Part shown: positions 1-6,096 of the stretch, in pieces
Numbering within the stretch: position 1 is the first letter of the stretch
Layout of the letters: each line of letters opens with the position of its first letter
NCBI RefSeq assembly: GCF_022511585.1
Contig: NZ_JAKWBN010000001.1
Location: forward strand, 482,269-546,268
DNA: 64,000 nt
Direction of reading: 5' to 3'
From: Shimazuella soli
Lineage (GTDB): Bacteria; Bacillota; Bacilli; Thermoactinomycetales; Thermoactinomycetaceae
Notes under the pieces: model-generated
The model's database searches: none
Told to the model about the DNA's origin: nothing
What the model saw: the letters and a program-made list of their open reading frames with translations, nothing else
Made by a program: the position numbers and the translations under genes

Positions 1-233
1 AGCAATCCTGTATCGACTAAACCGATAGTGAAAACTGTCACTGCTGTACTGCTTTGCAGTAATGCGGTCAAGATTGTTCCACACACCATTCCTCGCCAAG
101 GTGTTTTAGTAAAGCGTAACAAAATATTTTGGAGATGCTTTTCTGCCAGGCTTTCAAGACCACTTCGCATCATTTTCATTCCGAATAAAAAGATGACAAG
201 TCCCCCGCAAAAGGGAAGTAAAATAGCCGTCAT
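1..233 (-). CDS. yqeW: Na+/Pi cotransporter family protein, N-terminal part (cut by window edge)
   Basis: Reading right to left from ATG at 233, about 77 codons are open to the window edge. The visible part has a hydrophobic first helix, an FLFGMKMMRSGL stretch and the QSSTAVTV motif typical of the Na/phosphate cotransporter repeat (NptA/YqeW family), so it should be an inner-membrane sodium-coupled phosphate carrier. An excellent SD (AAGGAGGAGG) precedes the ATG. In B. subtilis yqeW also lies beside rpsU, which supports the name. The C-terminal majority is outside the window. Confidence 0.85.
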   Translation of the reverse strand, partial: MTAILLPFCGGLVIFLFGMKMMRSGLESLAEKHLQNILLRFTKTPWRGMVCGTILTALLQSSTAVTVFTIGLVDTGL

Positions 234-290
234 AAATCTTCCTCCTCCTTACATCATATGGGGAAGAGGACATGCACATGCTTTCTAAAT

Positions 291-318
291 AAAAAAGCGA
301 TTCCTAATTAGGAATCAC
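291..318 (-). terminator. Rho-independent terminator of the 96-aa gene
   Basis: A perfect 18-bp palindrome at 299-316 (GATTCCTAA/TTAGGAATC) is followed, reading on the minus strand, by a T-rich run at 296-287. It lies just after the stop of the minus-strand gene at 332-622 and before yqeW. Confidence 0.7.
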
Positions 319-331
319 TAGAAAAGAGGAG

Positions 332-622
332 TTATCTCTTTTTGGGCTGCCTGTTTAAAAAAGGGGGGGAATCTATCTCATCAAACTCAGGATAAAATGG
401 ATTTTGCCATTCTGGATGTTCGGATGGCTCTTGTTGTTTAGAGCGGGTATTTTTTTGGTCACCTGCTGGTGTTGGTTCTCCTAGATAAAACCAAGGGTCT
501 TCTTGAAACTCATCGATAAAAGGTCCGTTAGGTTGATTCCACTTTTTTTCTACTTCCTCTGTCACTAATTGTTTGACTAATTTCCGTAATGCGGCTTCAC
601 TAACAGTATATTTTTTCGCCAA
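332..622 (-). CDS. Hypothetical 96-aa protein
   Basis: I do not recognise this protein. It starts at TTG (622-620) behind GGGGAG, about 8 nt away, and ends at a clear terminator, so it is probably a real single gene. The first 30 residues (MAKKYTVSEAALRKLVKQL) are a charged, probably helical segment; the remainder is rich in Pro, Glu and aromatic residues with no membrane segment or cysteines and looks disordered. It is transcribed divergently from the HIT gene, with 76 nt between the two starts. No function is assigned. Confidence 0.6.
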   Translation of the reverse strand: MAKKYTVSEAALRKLVKQLVTEEVEKKWNQPNGPFIDEFQEDPWFYLGEPTPAGDQKNTRSKQQEPSEHPEWQNPFYPEFDEIDSPPFLNRQPKKR

Positions 623-698
623 AATGAACTCTCCCCTTTGTTAAAATCGTGTTATAGTGTATGCTGATAAGATGTAAAGGTGAATAGTGGAGGTTACA

Positions 699-1040
699 AT
701 GGACTGTATTTTTTGTAAAATTGTAGCGGGAGAAATCCCTTCAGAAAAAGTATATGAAGATGAAGATTTGTATGCCTTTTATGATATTCAGCCCGCTGCA
801 CCTGCTCATGTCTTACTTATTCCAAAGAAGCATATATCTTCGATGATGGATGTAAAAGAAGAAGATAAGGGACTTATGGGTAACTTAATACTCAGTATCC
901 AAAAAATAGCTGGACAATTAGGTATGGATAAAGAAGGCTTTCGTGTCGTTAACAACATAGGAGAGTTTGGGCAGCAAACCGTTCCTCATATTCATTTTCA
1001 TCTGATAGGTGGACGTCAACTGACTTGGCCTCCAGGTTAA
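699..1040 (+). CDS. HIT family nucleotide-binding hydrolase (HinT-like)
   Basis: A 113-aa histidine-triad protein. The triad HIHFHLIGG lies near the C-terminus, followed by the WPPG end typical of HinT proteins; CIFCKIVAGEIPS at the N-terminus is also family-typical. Such proteins hydrolyse purine nucleoside phosphoramidates and adenylates in the cytoplasm. ATG at 699 has GGAGGT 5 nt upstream; a GTG at 687 overlaps this SD and is rejected as the start. The stop is only 6 nt before the rpsU promoter. Confidence 0.92.
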   Translation: MDCIFCKIVAGEIPSEKVYEDEDLYAFYDIQPAAPAHVLLIPKKHISSMMDVKEEDKGLMGNLILSIQKIAGQLGMDKEGFRVVNNIGEFGQQTVPHIHFHLIGGRQLTWPPG

Positions 1041-1046
1041 GAAGCT

Positions 1047-1076
1047 TTGACATCGCCTTATTTGATGATTTATAAT
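1047..1076 (+). promoter_or_regulatory. Sigma-A promoter of rpsU-yqeY
   Basis: TTGACA (1047-1052), an 18-bp spacer and TATAAT (1071-1076), both hexamers perfect. The start site would lie near 1083, leaving an untranslated leader of about 130 nt before rpsU. Confidence 0.85.
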
Positions 1077-1211
1077 GGAAAATGACCTTTTGTGTTCAAA
1101 ATTTTACAAGGTTATTGCAGGTGTCGTGGATGCTGACCTCCTTTATATTGGATCAGGCCGCTATCTGCTTACTCTAGTGGCTTTTGTTTGCCCTTGGAGG
1201 GAGGGAGAAGC

Positions 1212-1391
1212 ATGGTTGAAACACGTGTGAGAAAAAATGAATCACTCGATACTGCTTTACGTCGTTTCAAACGTTCCATCTCAAAAGATGGGGTTTTATC
1301 GGAGGCTAGAAAGCGCGAGCGTTATGACAAACCCAGTGTGAAACGGAAAAAGAAAGCGGAAGCAGCAGCACGCAATAAAAAGCGTAGATAA
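1212..1391 (+). CDS. rpsU: 30S ribosomal protein S21
   Basis: A 59-aa basic protein beginning [20 protein letters not shown], diagnostic for S21, with a Lys/Arg-rich tail. S21 binds the small subunit near the anti-SD end of 16S rRNA. The ATG at 1212 follows a very purine-rich SD (GGAGGGAGGGAG). It is the first gene of a two-gene unit with yqeY, 14 nt downstream, as in B. subtilis, driven by the consensus promoter at 1047-1076. Confidence 0.97.
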   Translation: MVETRVRKNESLDTALRRFKRSISKDGVLSEARKRERYDKPSVKRKKKAEAAARNKKRR

Positions 1392-1405
1392 GAGGTGTCC
1401 GATCT

Positions 1406-1849
1406 GTGAGCTTAATCCAGCAGTTGGATCAAGATATGAAAGCTGCGATGAAACAAAAAGACAAAGAAACATTGTCTACCATTCGCATGGTTCGTTCCTC
1501 CATTAAAAAGGTGGAGATCGATAATCGAGGCGAACTAAGTGATGATCAAGTATTAGAGGTACTTGTACGCGAGATCAAGCAACGCAAGGACTCTCTGCAA
1601 GAATATGAAAAAGCAGGTCGTGAAGATCTTGCTGCAAAGGAAAAACGTGAGATCGAAATTTTGTCTGCGTATCTTCCTGCACAATTAACCGAAGAAGAAC
1701 TTCTTGAAATTGTGAAAAAGGCAATTGCTGATACAGGTGCTTCTTCGAAAAAAGAAATGGGCAAAGTGATGAGTGTTGTTGTGCCGCTTACAAAAGGGCG
1801 TGCAGACGGCAAGAAGGTAAATCAGTTGGTCCAGCAGTTACTCGGATGA
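1406..1849 (+). CDS. yqeY: GatB/YqeY domain protein
   Basis: A 147-aa protein of the YqeY family, related to the tRNA-binding tail of GatB; its exact role is not settled. Family-typical features are the N-terminal MSLIQQLDQDMKAAMKQKD, the central EILSAYLPAQLTEEEL and the C-terminal MGKVM...KGRADGKKVN. It starts at GTG 1406 behind AGAGGTG and is co-transcribed with rpsU; a strong terminator follows. Confidence 0.93.
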   Translation: MSLIQQLDQDMKAAMKQKDKETLSTIRMVRSSIKKVEIDNRGELSDDQVLEVLVREIKQRKDSLQEYEKAGREDLAAKEKREIEILSAYLPAQLTEEELLEIVKKAIADTGASSKKEMGKVMSVVVPLTKGRADGKKVNQLVQQLLG

Positions 1850-1878
1850 CAGCGTGTTTTTTGCGCTGTCTTTTTTTC
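1848..1878 (+). terminator. Terminator after yqeY
   Basis: The stem GACAGCG/CGCTGTC (1848-1854 with 1864-1870) is followed by eight T. Confidence 0.85.
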
Positions 1879-1903
1879 AACATCAAGAAAGGGGATAGAA
1901 GTT

Positions 1904-2584
1904 ATGACCCTTGGAACCACTATGCTTGTAGCTTCGACTAGCTGGGATATCGTAACACATCCTGCTATCATGGCTATTCTTTTAACAATTGGCTTAGCGG
2001 GCATTTTTGTAGAATTACTAGCTCCTGGACATATTATTCCCGGTGCAATCGGCATTGGAGCCTTTGTATTGTACTTTTATGGTCAATTTGCAGCAGGAAT
2101 AGCTGAATGGAGTGCGCCTGTTATATTCATAGTTGGATTAATATTACTCATTATTGAGATGTTTGTACCCGGAGGTATTTTCGGAACATTAGGTACTGTC
2201 GCTCTCTTTTATTCCGTAGTAGCAGCAGCAAAAAGTTTGGCAGTAGGACTTAGTGCTCTGGCTATCGGGGTTGTTGCTACTGTCTTGTTAATTTGGATTC
2301 TTTACAAATTTTTTGGGTTTCGTACTACATGGCGCAAAATTATTCTTTCGAGTCAGCAAAATAATGAAGAAGGTTATACTTCTTCCAAAAATCGTAAACA
2401 TTTGATAGGAAAAAAAGGTACAGCACTATCCGCATTGAGGCCGGCTGGGTGGGCCATGATTGACGGTCGAAAAGAAGATGTGGTAAGTGAGGGCGATCTT
2501 ATACCAAAAGATGCGACTATTATTGTCACAAATGTAGAAGGAACTCGAGTTGTTGTAAAAAAAGTGGATGAAGAGATAGAATAA
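1904..2584 (+). CDS. yqeZ: NfeD family membrane protein, short form without protease domain
   Basis: A 226-aa protein matching only the C-terminal half of B. subtilis YqeZ: about four hydrophobic helices (residues 20-150, with ELLAPGHIIPG and EMFVPGGIFG re-entrant motifs) followed by an OB-fold-like domain (about 165-226, with KGTALSALRPAG and GDLIPKDATIIVTNVEG). The ClpP-like serine protease domain of long NfeD proteins is absent, and the 55 nt upstream to the yqeY terminator leave no room for it. NfeD proteins work beside flotillins in membrane organisation; floA follows at 2637. Start ATG 1904 with SD AAAGGGG. Confidence 0.88.
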   Translation: MTLGTTMLVASTSWDIVTHPAIMAILLTIGLAGIFVELLAPGHIIPGAIGIGAFVLYFYGQFAAGIAEWSAPVIFIVGLILLIIEMFVPGGIFGTLGTVALFYSVVAAAKSLAVGLSALAIGVVATVLLIWILYKFFGFRTTWRKIILSSQQNNEEGYTSSKNRKHLIGKKGTALSALRPAGWAMIDGRKEDVVSEGDLIPKDATIIVTNVEGTRVVVKKVDEEIE

Positions 2585-2636
2585 TTAGGTTATTATTAGG
2601 GGTATATCCATATCACATCATGTTAGGAGAATTTTA

Positions 2637-3620
2637 GTGGATGATACTAGCTTGTTAGGTCCTATTGTTATAGTTGTTTTAGCGATTATTGTTTTGTCTA
2701 TCTTATTTTCGTTTGTTCCGGTTATGCTTTGGATTAGTGCGATGGCATCCGGAGTCTATGTCGGTTTGACCACACTGATCGGTATGCGTTTGCGCCGTAT
2801 CACTCCTGCTCGGATTGTCAATCCGTTGATCAAAGCACATAAAGCTGGTCTTGGTGTAAACATTCAACAGTTGGAAACTCACTTTTTAGCTGGTGGTAAT
2901 GTAGACAGAGTAGTAGATGCTCTTATTGCTGCACACCGTGCTGATATTGATTTGGTATTTGAACGTGCAGCAGCGATTGATTTAGCTGGACGAGATGTAT
3001 TACAAGCTGTCCAAATGAGCGTAAACCCTCGTGTCATTGAAACCCCAGTCGTTTCTGCTGTGGCCAAAGATGGGATTGAATTAAAAGTTATTGCTCGGGT
3101 AACTGTTCGAGCTAATATTGAACGTCTTGTTGGTGGTGCAGGGGAAGAAACGATTATAGCTCGTGTAGGGGAAGGTATTGTTACCACAATTGGTTCTTCC
3201 ACCAGTCACAAAGCAGTACTTGAGAATCCAGACAGTATCTCCAACACGGTTCTTTCAAAAGGTCTCGATGCTGGAACCGCTTTCGAAATCCTCTCGATTG
3301 ATATCGCAGATATCGATATCGGTAAAAATATTGGCGCAGAACTACAAACAGATCAAGCCGAAGCAGATAAACGAATTGCTCAAGCAAAAGCAGAAGAACG
3401 TCGTGCAATGGCTGTAGCCCAAGAACAAGAAATGCGTGCACATGTAGTAGAGATGCGTGCCAAAGTTGTAGAATCAGAAGCAGAAGTGCCAAAAGCACTT
3501 GCAGAAGCATTGCGTTCTGGGAAGATGGGAGTGCTTGACTACTACCAACTTCAAAACATAGATGCCGATACTAAGATGCGTCGTACCATAGGGGATACGG
3601 GCGAAGATGATACAGAGTAA
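2637..3620 (+). CDS. floA: Flotillin-like protein FloA
   Basis: A 327-aa flotillin of the FloA (YqfA) family: an N-terminal membrane hairpin (about residues 8-50), an SPFH-type domain with [20 protein letters not shown] and [11 protein letters not shown], and a C-terminal Ala/Glu-rich coiled coil (about 240-300). It scaffolds functional membrane microdomains. GTG 2637 has AGGAGA 6 nt upstream. It follows nfeD, the standard pairing. Confidence 0.96.
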   Translation: MDDTSLLGPIVIVVLAIIVLSILFSFVPVMLWISAMASGVYVGLTTLIGMRLRRITPARIVNPLIKAHKAGLGVNIQQLETHFLAGGNVDRVVDALIAAHRADIDLVFERAAAIDLAGRDVLQAVQMSVNPRVIETPVVSAVAKDGIELKVIARVTVRANIERLVGGAGEETIIARVGEGIVTTIGSSTSHKAVLENPDSISNTVLSKGLDAGTAFEILSIDIADIDIGKNIGAELQTDQAEADKRIAQAKAEERRAMAVAQEQEMRAHVVEMRAKVVESEAEVPKALAEALRSGKMGVLDYYQLQNIDADTKMRRTIGDTGEDDTE

Positions 3621-3679
3621 TCTCTCAGCGAAATCCCACATTAGAATCCTATATAAAGGGAAGGAACGGGAGGGATGAT

Positions 3680-4087
3680 ATGGTTGCCATCTTAGAATTA
3701 ATTAAAACGCTCATCCCTTTTGGCATCGCTTTTCTCATATTGTGGGGTATTGGCCGTCTATGCTGCACCAAAAGTAGCAAACAACCGGTGGGGGAGCAAA
3801 AGAAGCAAAAAAAATCGAAGCAGAAAAATAAGAATAAGAAACCGAGTACAGATCCAAATCAAGGCTTTGCTCAAAAAGAGAGTATGATGGATAACAAGTC
3901 TGACTTTTTCTCCTCCAAGAAATCCATGATCCCATCAGATAGGGAACATGCTGAATTAAATACTGTTTTGCCATTACCAATGGCGAAACAAAAGAAACTA
4001 AGACCATTGCAAAAGGCGTTTTTACTCAAAGAGATTTTAGATTCACCAAAAGCAATCAAACCATACAAACGAAAATATCCAAGATAA
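3680..4087 (+). CDS. Hypothetical membrane-anchored protein downstream of floA
   Basis: A 135-aa protein I cannot name. Residues 5-28 form one hydrophobic helix ending in CC; residues 32-55 are almost all Lys/Gln/Asn/Ser, a flexible basic linker; the C-terminal 40 residues end LRPLQKAFLLKEILDSPKAI..., a patterned segment that may be a short interaction helix. The start ATG 3680 has GGGAGG upstream, and the gene lies 59 nt after floA in the same direction. Its position equals that of yqfB in B. subtilis, but I see no clear similarity. Confidence 0.7.
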   Translation: MVAILELIKTLIPFGIAFLILWGIGRLCCTKSSKQPVGEQKKQKKSKQKNKNKKPSTDPNQGFAQKESMMDNKSDFFSSKKSMIPSDREHAELNTVLPLPMAKQKKLRPLQKAFLLKEILDSPKAIKPYKRKYPR

Positions 4088-4091
4088 AATT

Positions 4092-4117
4092 CAGATCCTC
4101 TTAAAGGGGATCTTTTT
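4092..4117 (+). terminator. Terminator closing the nfeD-floA unit
   Basis: AGATCC/GGATCT arms (4092-4097 and 4106-4111) with six T following. Confidence 0.75.
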
Positions 4118-4255
4118 TATGTTGAAAGGTCTTATAAACTATCTTATAAATCTGAAATATGTTAATCTAAAAATGGTAATGGGTGACTCCCGCAAATAGT
4201 GGATGCTGTCCCTGAAATAGTGCTTTTCAATTAAAAGTCAAATTTAGGAGCTTTC

Positions 4256-4531
4256 GTGAAGAACATCTATCGCGTCGCCGGTTTTGTATTCGTCCTCGCG
4301 GTTCTCACGGAATGGAAGGAGAACTTCCCCATCTATTTCGCCGCCGCAGTGGGCATCGTGTGCATCATCATTGCGATCTTCCGCGCGATGAGCTGGATTA
4401 TGAGGGGAGTGTTCTTCACCTTCGGTGCTCTCATGGTCTTGGGTGTGTTCATCGGAATGGTGTTCATCGTCATCGGAGTGGTTTATGGCATCGCTGTGAC
4501 CATTCGGATGCTGGTTCGCCATGCTTCTTGA
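4256..4531 (+). CDS. Small membrane protein in a GC-rich island
   Basis: A 91-aa ORF beginning at GTG 4256 with AGGAG 5 nt upstream. It is almost entirely hydrophobic, with about three membrane segments (residues 7-18, 26-46, 50-85) and a short basic end. Its codons end mostly in G or C (ATC, GTC, TTC, CTC) and the stretch is visibly richer in GC than its neighbours, so acquisition from a high-GC source is likely. It is isolated between two terminator-like hairpins. Function unknown. A long overlapping reading frame on the other strand (His/Asp-rich) looks like a shadow. Confidence 0.55.
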   Translation: MKNIYRVAGFVFVLAVLTEWKENFPIYFAAAVGIVCIIIAIFRAMSWIMRGVFFTFGALMVLGVFIGMVFIVIGVVYGIAVTIRMLVRHAS

Positions 4532-4580
4532 GCATACAAGTGGATGTGGAGTTTTGTTATTTGTATCTTCGCGTCTACTG

Positions 4581-4606
4581 TCTGGATTGAGTCTCCTCAA
4601 TCCAGA
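4581..4606. repeat. Perfect inverted repeat after the GC-rich ORF
   Basis: Eleven-bp arms TCTGGATTGAG/CTCAATCCAGA around a TCTC loop. No T-run follows on either side, so it could be a weak terminator or an mRNA-stabilising hairpin at the island edge. Confidence 0.7.
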
Positions 4607-4709
4607 TCCCGTAAATAAGTTATTTTTCATAGATTTAATCAATTCATCCATCAATAAAGGTATTGGTGGATTTTTTATTATTTCAATGGTAAAAACTTTT
4701 TTCATGTTT

Positions 4710-4728
4710 ACTGACACACATTGTCAGT
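4710..4728. promoter_or_regulatory. Operator-like palindrome upstream of the SRPBCC gene
   Basis: ACTGACA-cacat-TGTCAGT, 19 bp with perfect 7-bp arms. Its right arm covers the proposed -35 hexamer of the next gene, a position suited to repression by a dimeric HTH regulator. It differs from the TTGACCA operators at 5376-5427. Confidence 0.55.
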
Positions 4729-4749
4729 GATGGATTGCTATTGTTTAAT
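4721..4749 (+). promoter_or_regulatory. Promoter of the SRPBCC gene
   Basis: TTGTCA (4721-4726), a 17-bp spacer, TTTAAT (4744-4749); each hexamer differs from consensus by one base. Confidence 0.6.
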
Positions 4750-4776
4750 TATTGACAGAGTAAAGGGGTTTTTTCA

Positions 4777-5223
4777 TTGGACTTAAAGTATGAGATCTAT
4801 ATTGATGGTACATTGGAGCAAGTGTGGAGCGTATTGGTTGATCCTAAGTTTGTAAAAGAAATCTACTACGGCAGTGTGATCGAATCCACCTTTCAAGTAG
4901 GAGATTCGCTAGCTTATGTTGGCCCTGGAGCTGATGGTGATCGAACTGTGCATGTGTATGGTAATATCTTGGCTTATGAACCAACAAAAAAACTAAGTTT
5001 TACCCACTATACTGGAAAAGCATATAATCCAGATACGGAGAAATATGAGTCAAGAATAACTTATCAATTAGAGAAAGTCGGAGAAGTAGTAAAATTGACA
5101 TTGGTTCATGACCAATGGAAACCAAACGATCCTTCCTATGAAGGAAGTAAGAGTTTTTGGCCGATCGGACTTTCTATGATGAAAAGTTTGGTAGAAACGG
5201 GTAAAACGTTGCGTGTCAGTTAG
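4777..5223 (+). CDS. SRPBCC (START/AHSA1-like) domain protein
   Basis: A 148-aa single-domain protein with the helix-grip pattern of the SRPBCC superfamily: it opens with a beta strand and the TLEQVWSVLVDPKFVKEIY segment, has repeated strands in the middle (KLSFTHYTG, ESRITYQLE, VKLTLVHDQW) and a long C-terminal helix (IGLSMMKSLVETGKTL). Members bind hydrophobic ligands or act as Aha1-like proteins; the ligand cannot be told from sequence. It starts at TTG 4777 with AAAGGGG 8 nt upstream and has its own promoter, operator palindrome and terminator. Confidence 0.85.
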   Translation: MDLKYEIYIDGTLEQVWSVLVDPKFVKEIYYGSVIESTFQVGDSLAYVGPGADGDRTVHVYGNILAYEPTKKLSFTHYTGKAYNPDTEKYESRITYQLEKVGEVVKLTLVHDQWKPNDPSYEGSKSFWPIGLSMMKSLVETGKTLRVS

Positions 5224-5242
5224 AAATTCAGTTTTAATGATG

Positions 5243-5276
5243 AAAAAGCCAGATTCCTTAGTGGAACTGGCTTTTT
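5243..5276 (+). terminator. Terminator after the SRPBCC gene
   Basis: AAAAAGCCAG/CTGGCTTTTT arms at 5243-5252 and 5267-5276, with T-rich ends on both strands. Confidence 0.85.
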
Positions 5277-5375
5277 CTGTTTCCAAGCATTCACCATTTG
5301 ATAAGAACTGAACGCTTTAAAAAGATAAATCGTTGTTGGCATAGCTCAAGATGAGCAAATATTTATAACCTTTCC

Positions 5376-5396
5376 TGTTGACCAATATGGTCAACA
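5376..5396. promoter_or_regulatory. TetR operator O1
   Basis: A 21-bp perfect palindrome with arms TGTTGACCA and TGGTCAACA around ATA. It covers the -35 hexamer of the tetR promoter. Confidence 0.8.
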
Positions 5397-5406
5397 ACTT
5401 TAAAAT
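5378..5406 (+). promoter_or_regulatory. Promoter of tetR and the PEP-utilising enzyme gene
   Basis: TTGACC (5378-5383), 17 bp, TAAAAT (5401-5406). Operator O1 contains the -35 and operator O2 covers the expected start site near 5413, so a bound repressor would block polymerase. Confidence 0.7.
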
Positions 5407-5410
5407 ATAA

Positions 5411-5427
5411 TTGACCACATTGGTCAA
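5411..5427. promoter_or_regulatory. TetR operator O2
   Basis: TTGACCA-CAT-TGGTCAA, the same half-sites as O1. The centres of O1 and O2 are 33 bp apart, about three helical turns, so both dimers would sit on the same DNA face. Confidence 0.8.
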
Positions 5428-5452
5428 ATGTAAAAGAGAGGAAGAAATTCCT

Positions 5453-6076
5453 ATGGCCTCTAAATTTCTTGCCTTGGATCACACAAAACAACAACAAATA
5501 TTAAATGCAGCAATGAAAGAATTTGCTCTTAAAGGTTATAAAGCAGCATCTACCAATCAAATTGTGGAAACAGCAGGTATATCAAAGGGATTATTGTTCC
5601 ATTATTTCTCCAATAAACAAGGTTTGTATTTTTACCTGTACGATTATTGTGTAGATGTGATCTTGGAAGATTTTTTTGGCCAAATTGATTTTGACCAAAA
5701 AGACATTTTACTGAGATTTCGAGAAATGTTTTTGATTAAACTCCGATTGATGAACAAATACCCTGTAATATTTGATTTTCTCATAGCAGCAAATGTAGAA
5801 GAAGCGACTGAAATAAAAGATAAGCTTAATTCTCTCAACCAAGAAATTATTCGAGATAGTTATCTTAAAATGTTCACTTCCGTCGATGAGTCTTTATTTC
5901 GTTCTGACATTGATCCTTCTAAAGTATTGGATATCATAATTTGGACGATTGAAGGTATATCGAATAAGGTACAGGCCCAGGAAAATCATATAAAAGCCGA
6001 AGAACTACGCAATGGCAAAACGTTACAAGAATTGGATGGGTATCTGGAGATACTCAGAAAAACACTATACAACTAG
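5453..6076 (+). CDS. TetR/AcrR family transcriptional regulator
   Basis: A 207-aa repressor-type protein. Residues 11-57 form the TetR HTH domain (QQQILNAAMKEFALKGYKAA, TNQIVETAGISKGLLFHYFSNK); the rest is the helical ligand-binding dimer domain. The ATG at 5453 has AGAGAGG upstream. An upstream TTG in frame at 5411 lies inside operator O2 and is rejected. Two palindromes on its own promoter suggest autoregulation, and the next gene, 20 nt downstream, is the probable target. The inducer is unknown. Confidence 0.93.
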   Translation: MASKFLALDHTKQQQILNAAMKEFALKGYKAASTNQIVETAGISKGLLFHYFSNKQGLYFYLYDYCVDVILEDFFGQIDFDQKDILLRFREMFLIKLRLMNKYPVIFDFLIAANVEEATEIKDKLNSLNQEIIRDSYLKMFTSVDESLFRSDIDPSKVLDIIIWTIEGISNKVQAQENHIKAEELRNGKTLQELDGYLEILRKTLYN

Positions 6077-6096
6077 AAAAACAGGAGATGTTTGAC

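Noticed and set aside
28-288. 86-codon plus-strand ORF
   Set aside because: It lies opposite the well-supported yqeW start and has no SD or protein-like pattern.
630-672. Promoter for the HIT gene (TTGTTA, 16 bp, TATGCT)
   Set aside because: Both hexamers are weak and several alternatives exist in the same AT-rich stretch.
4244-4717. 157-codon minus-strand ORF with a His/Asp-rich tail
   Set aside because: Most of it is the complement of the GC-rich membrane ORF, no SD precedes its starts, and the composition is that of a shadow frame. The first 40 codons (MKKVFTIEIIKNPPIPLL) look more protein-like and could be a decayed gene, but I cannot support it.
4521-4730. 69-codon plus-strand ORF after the GC-rich ORF
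   Set aside because: No SD; it crosses the hairpin at 4581 and the operator palindrome at 4710.
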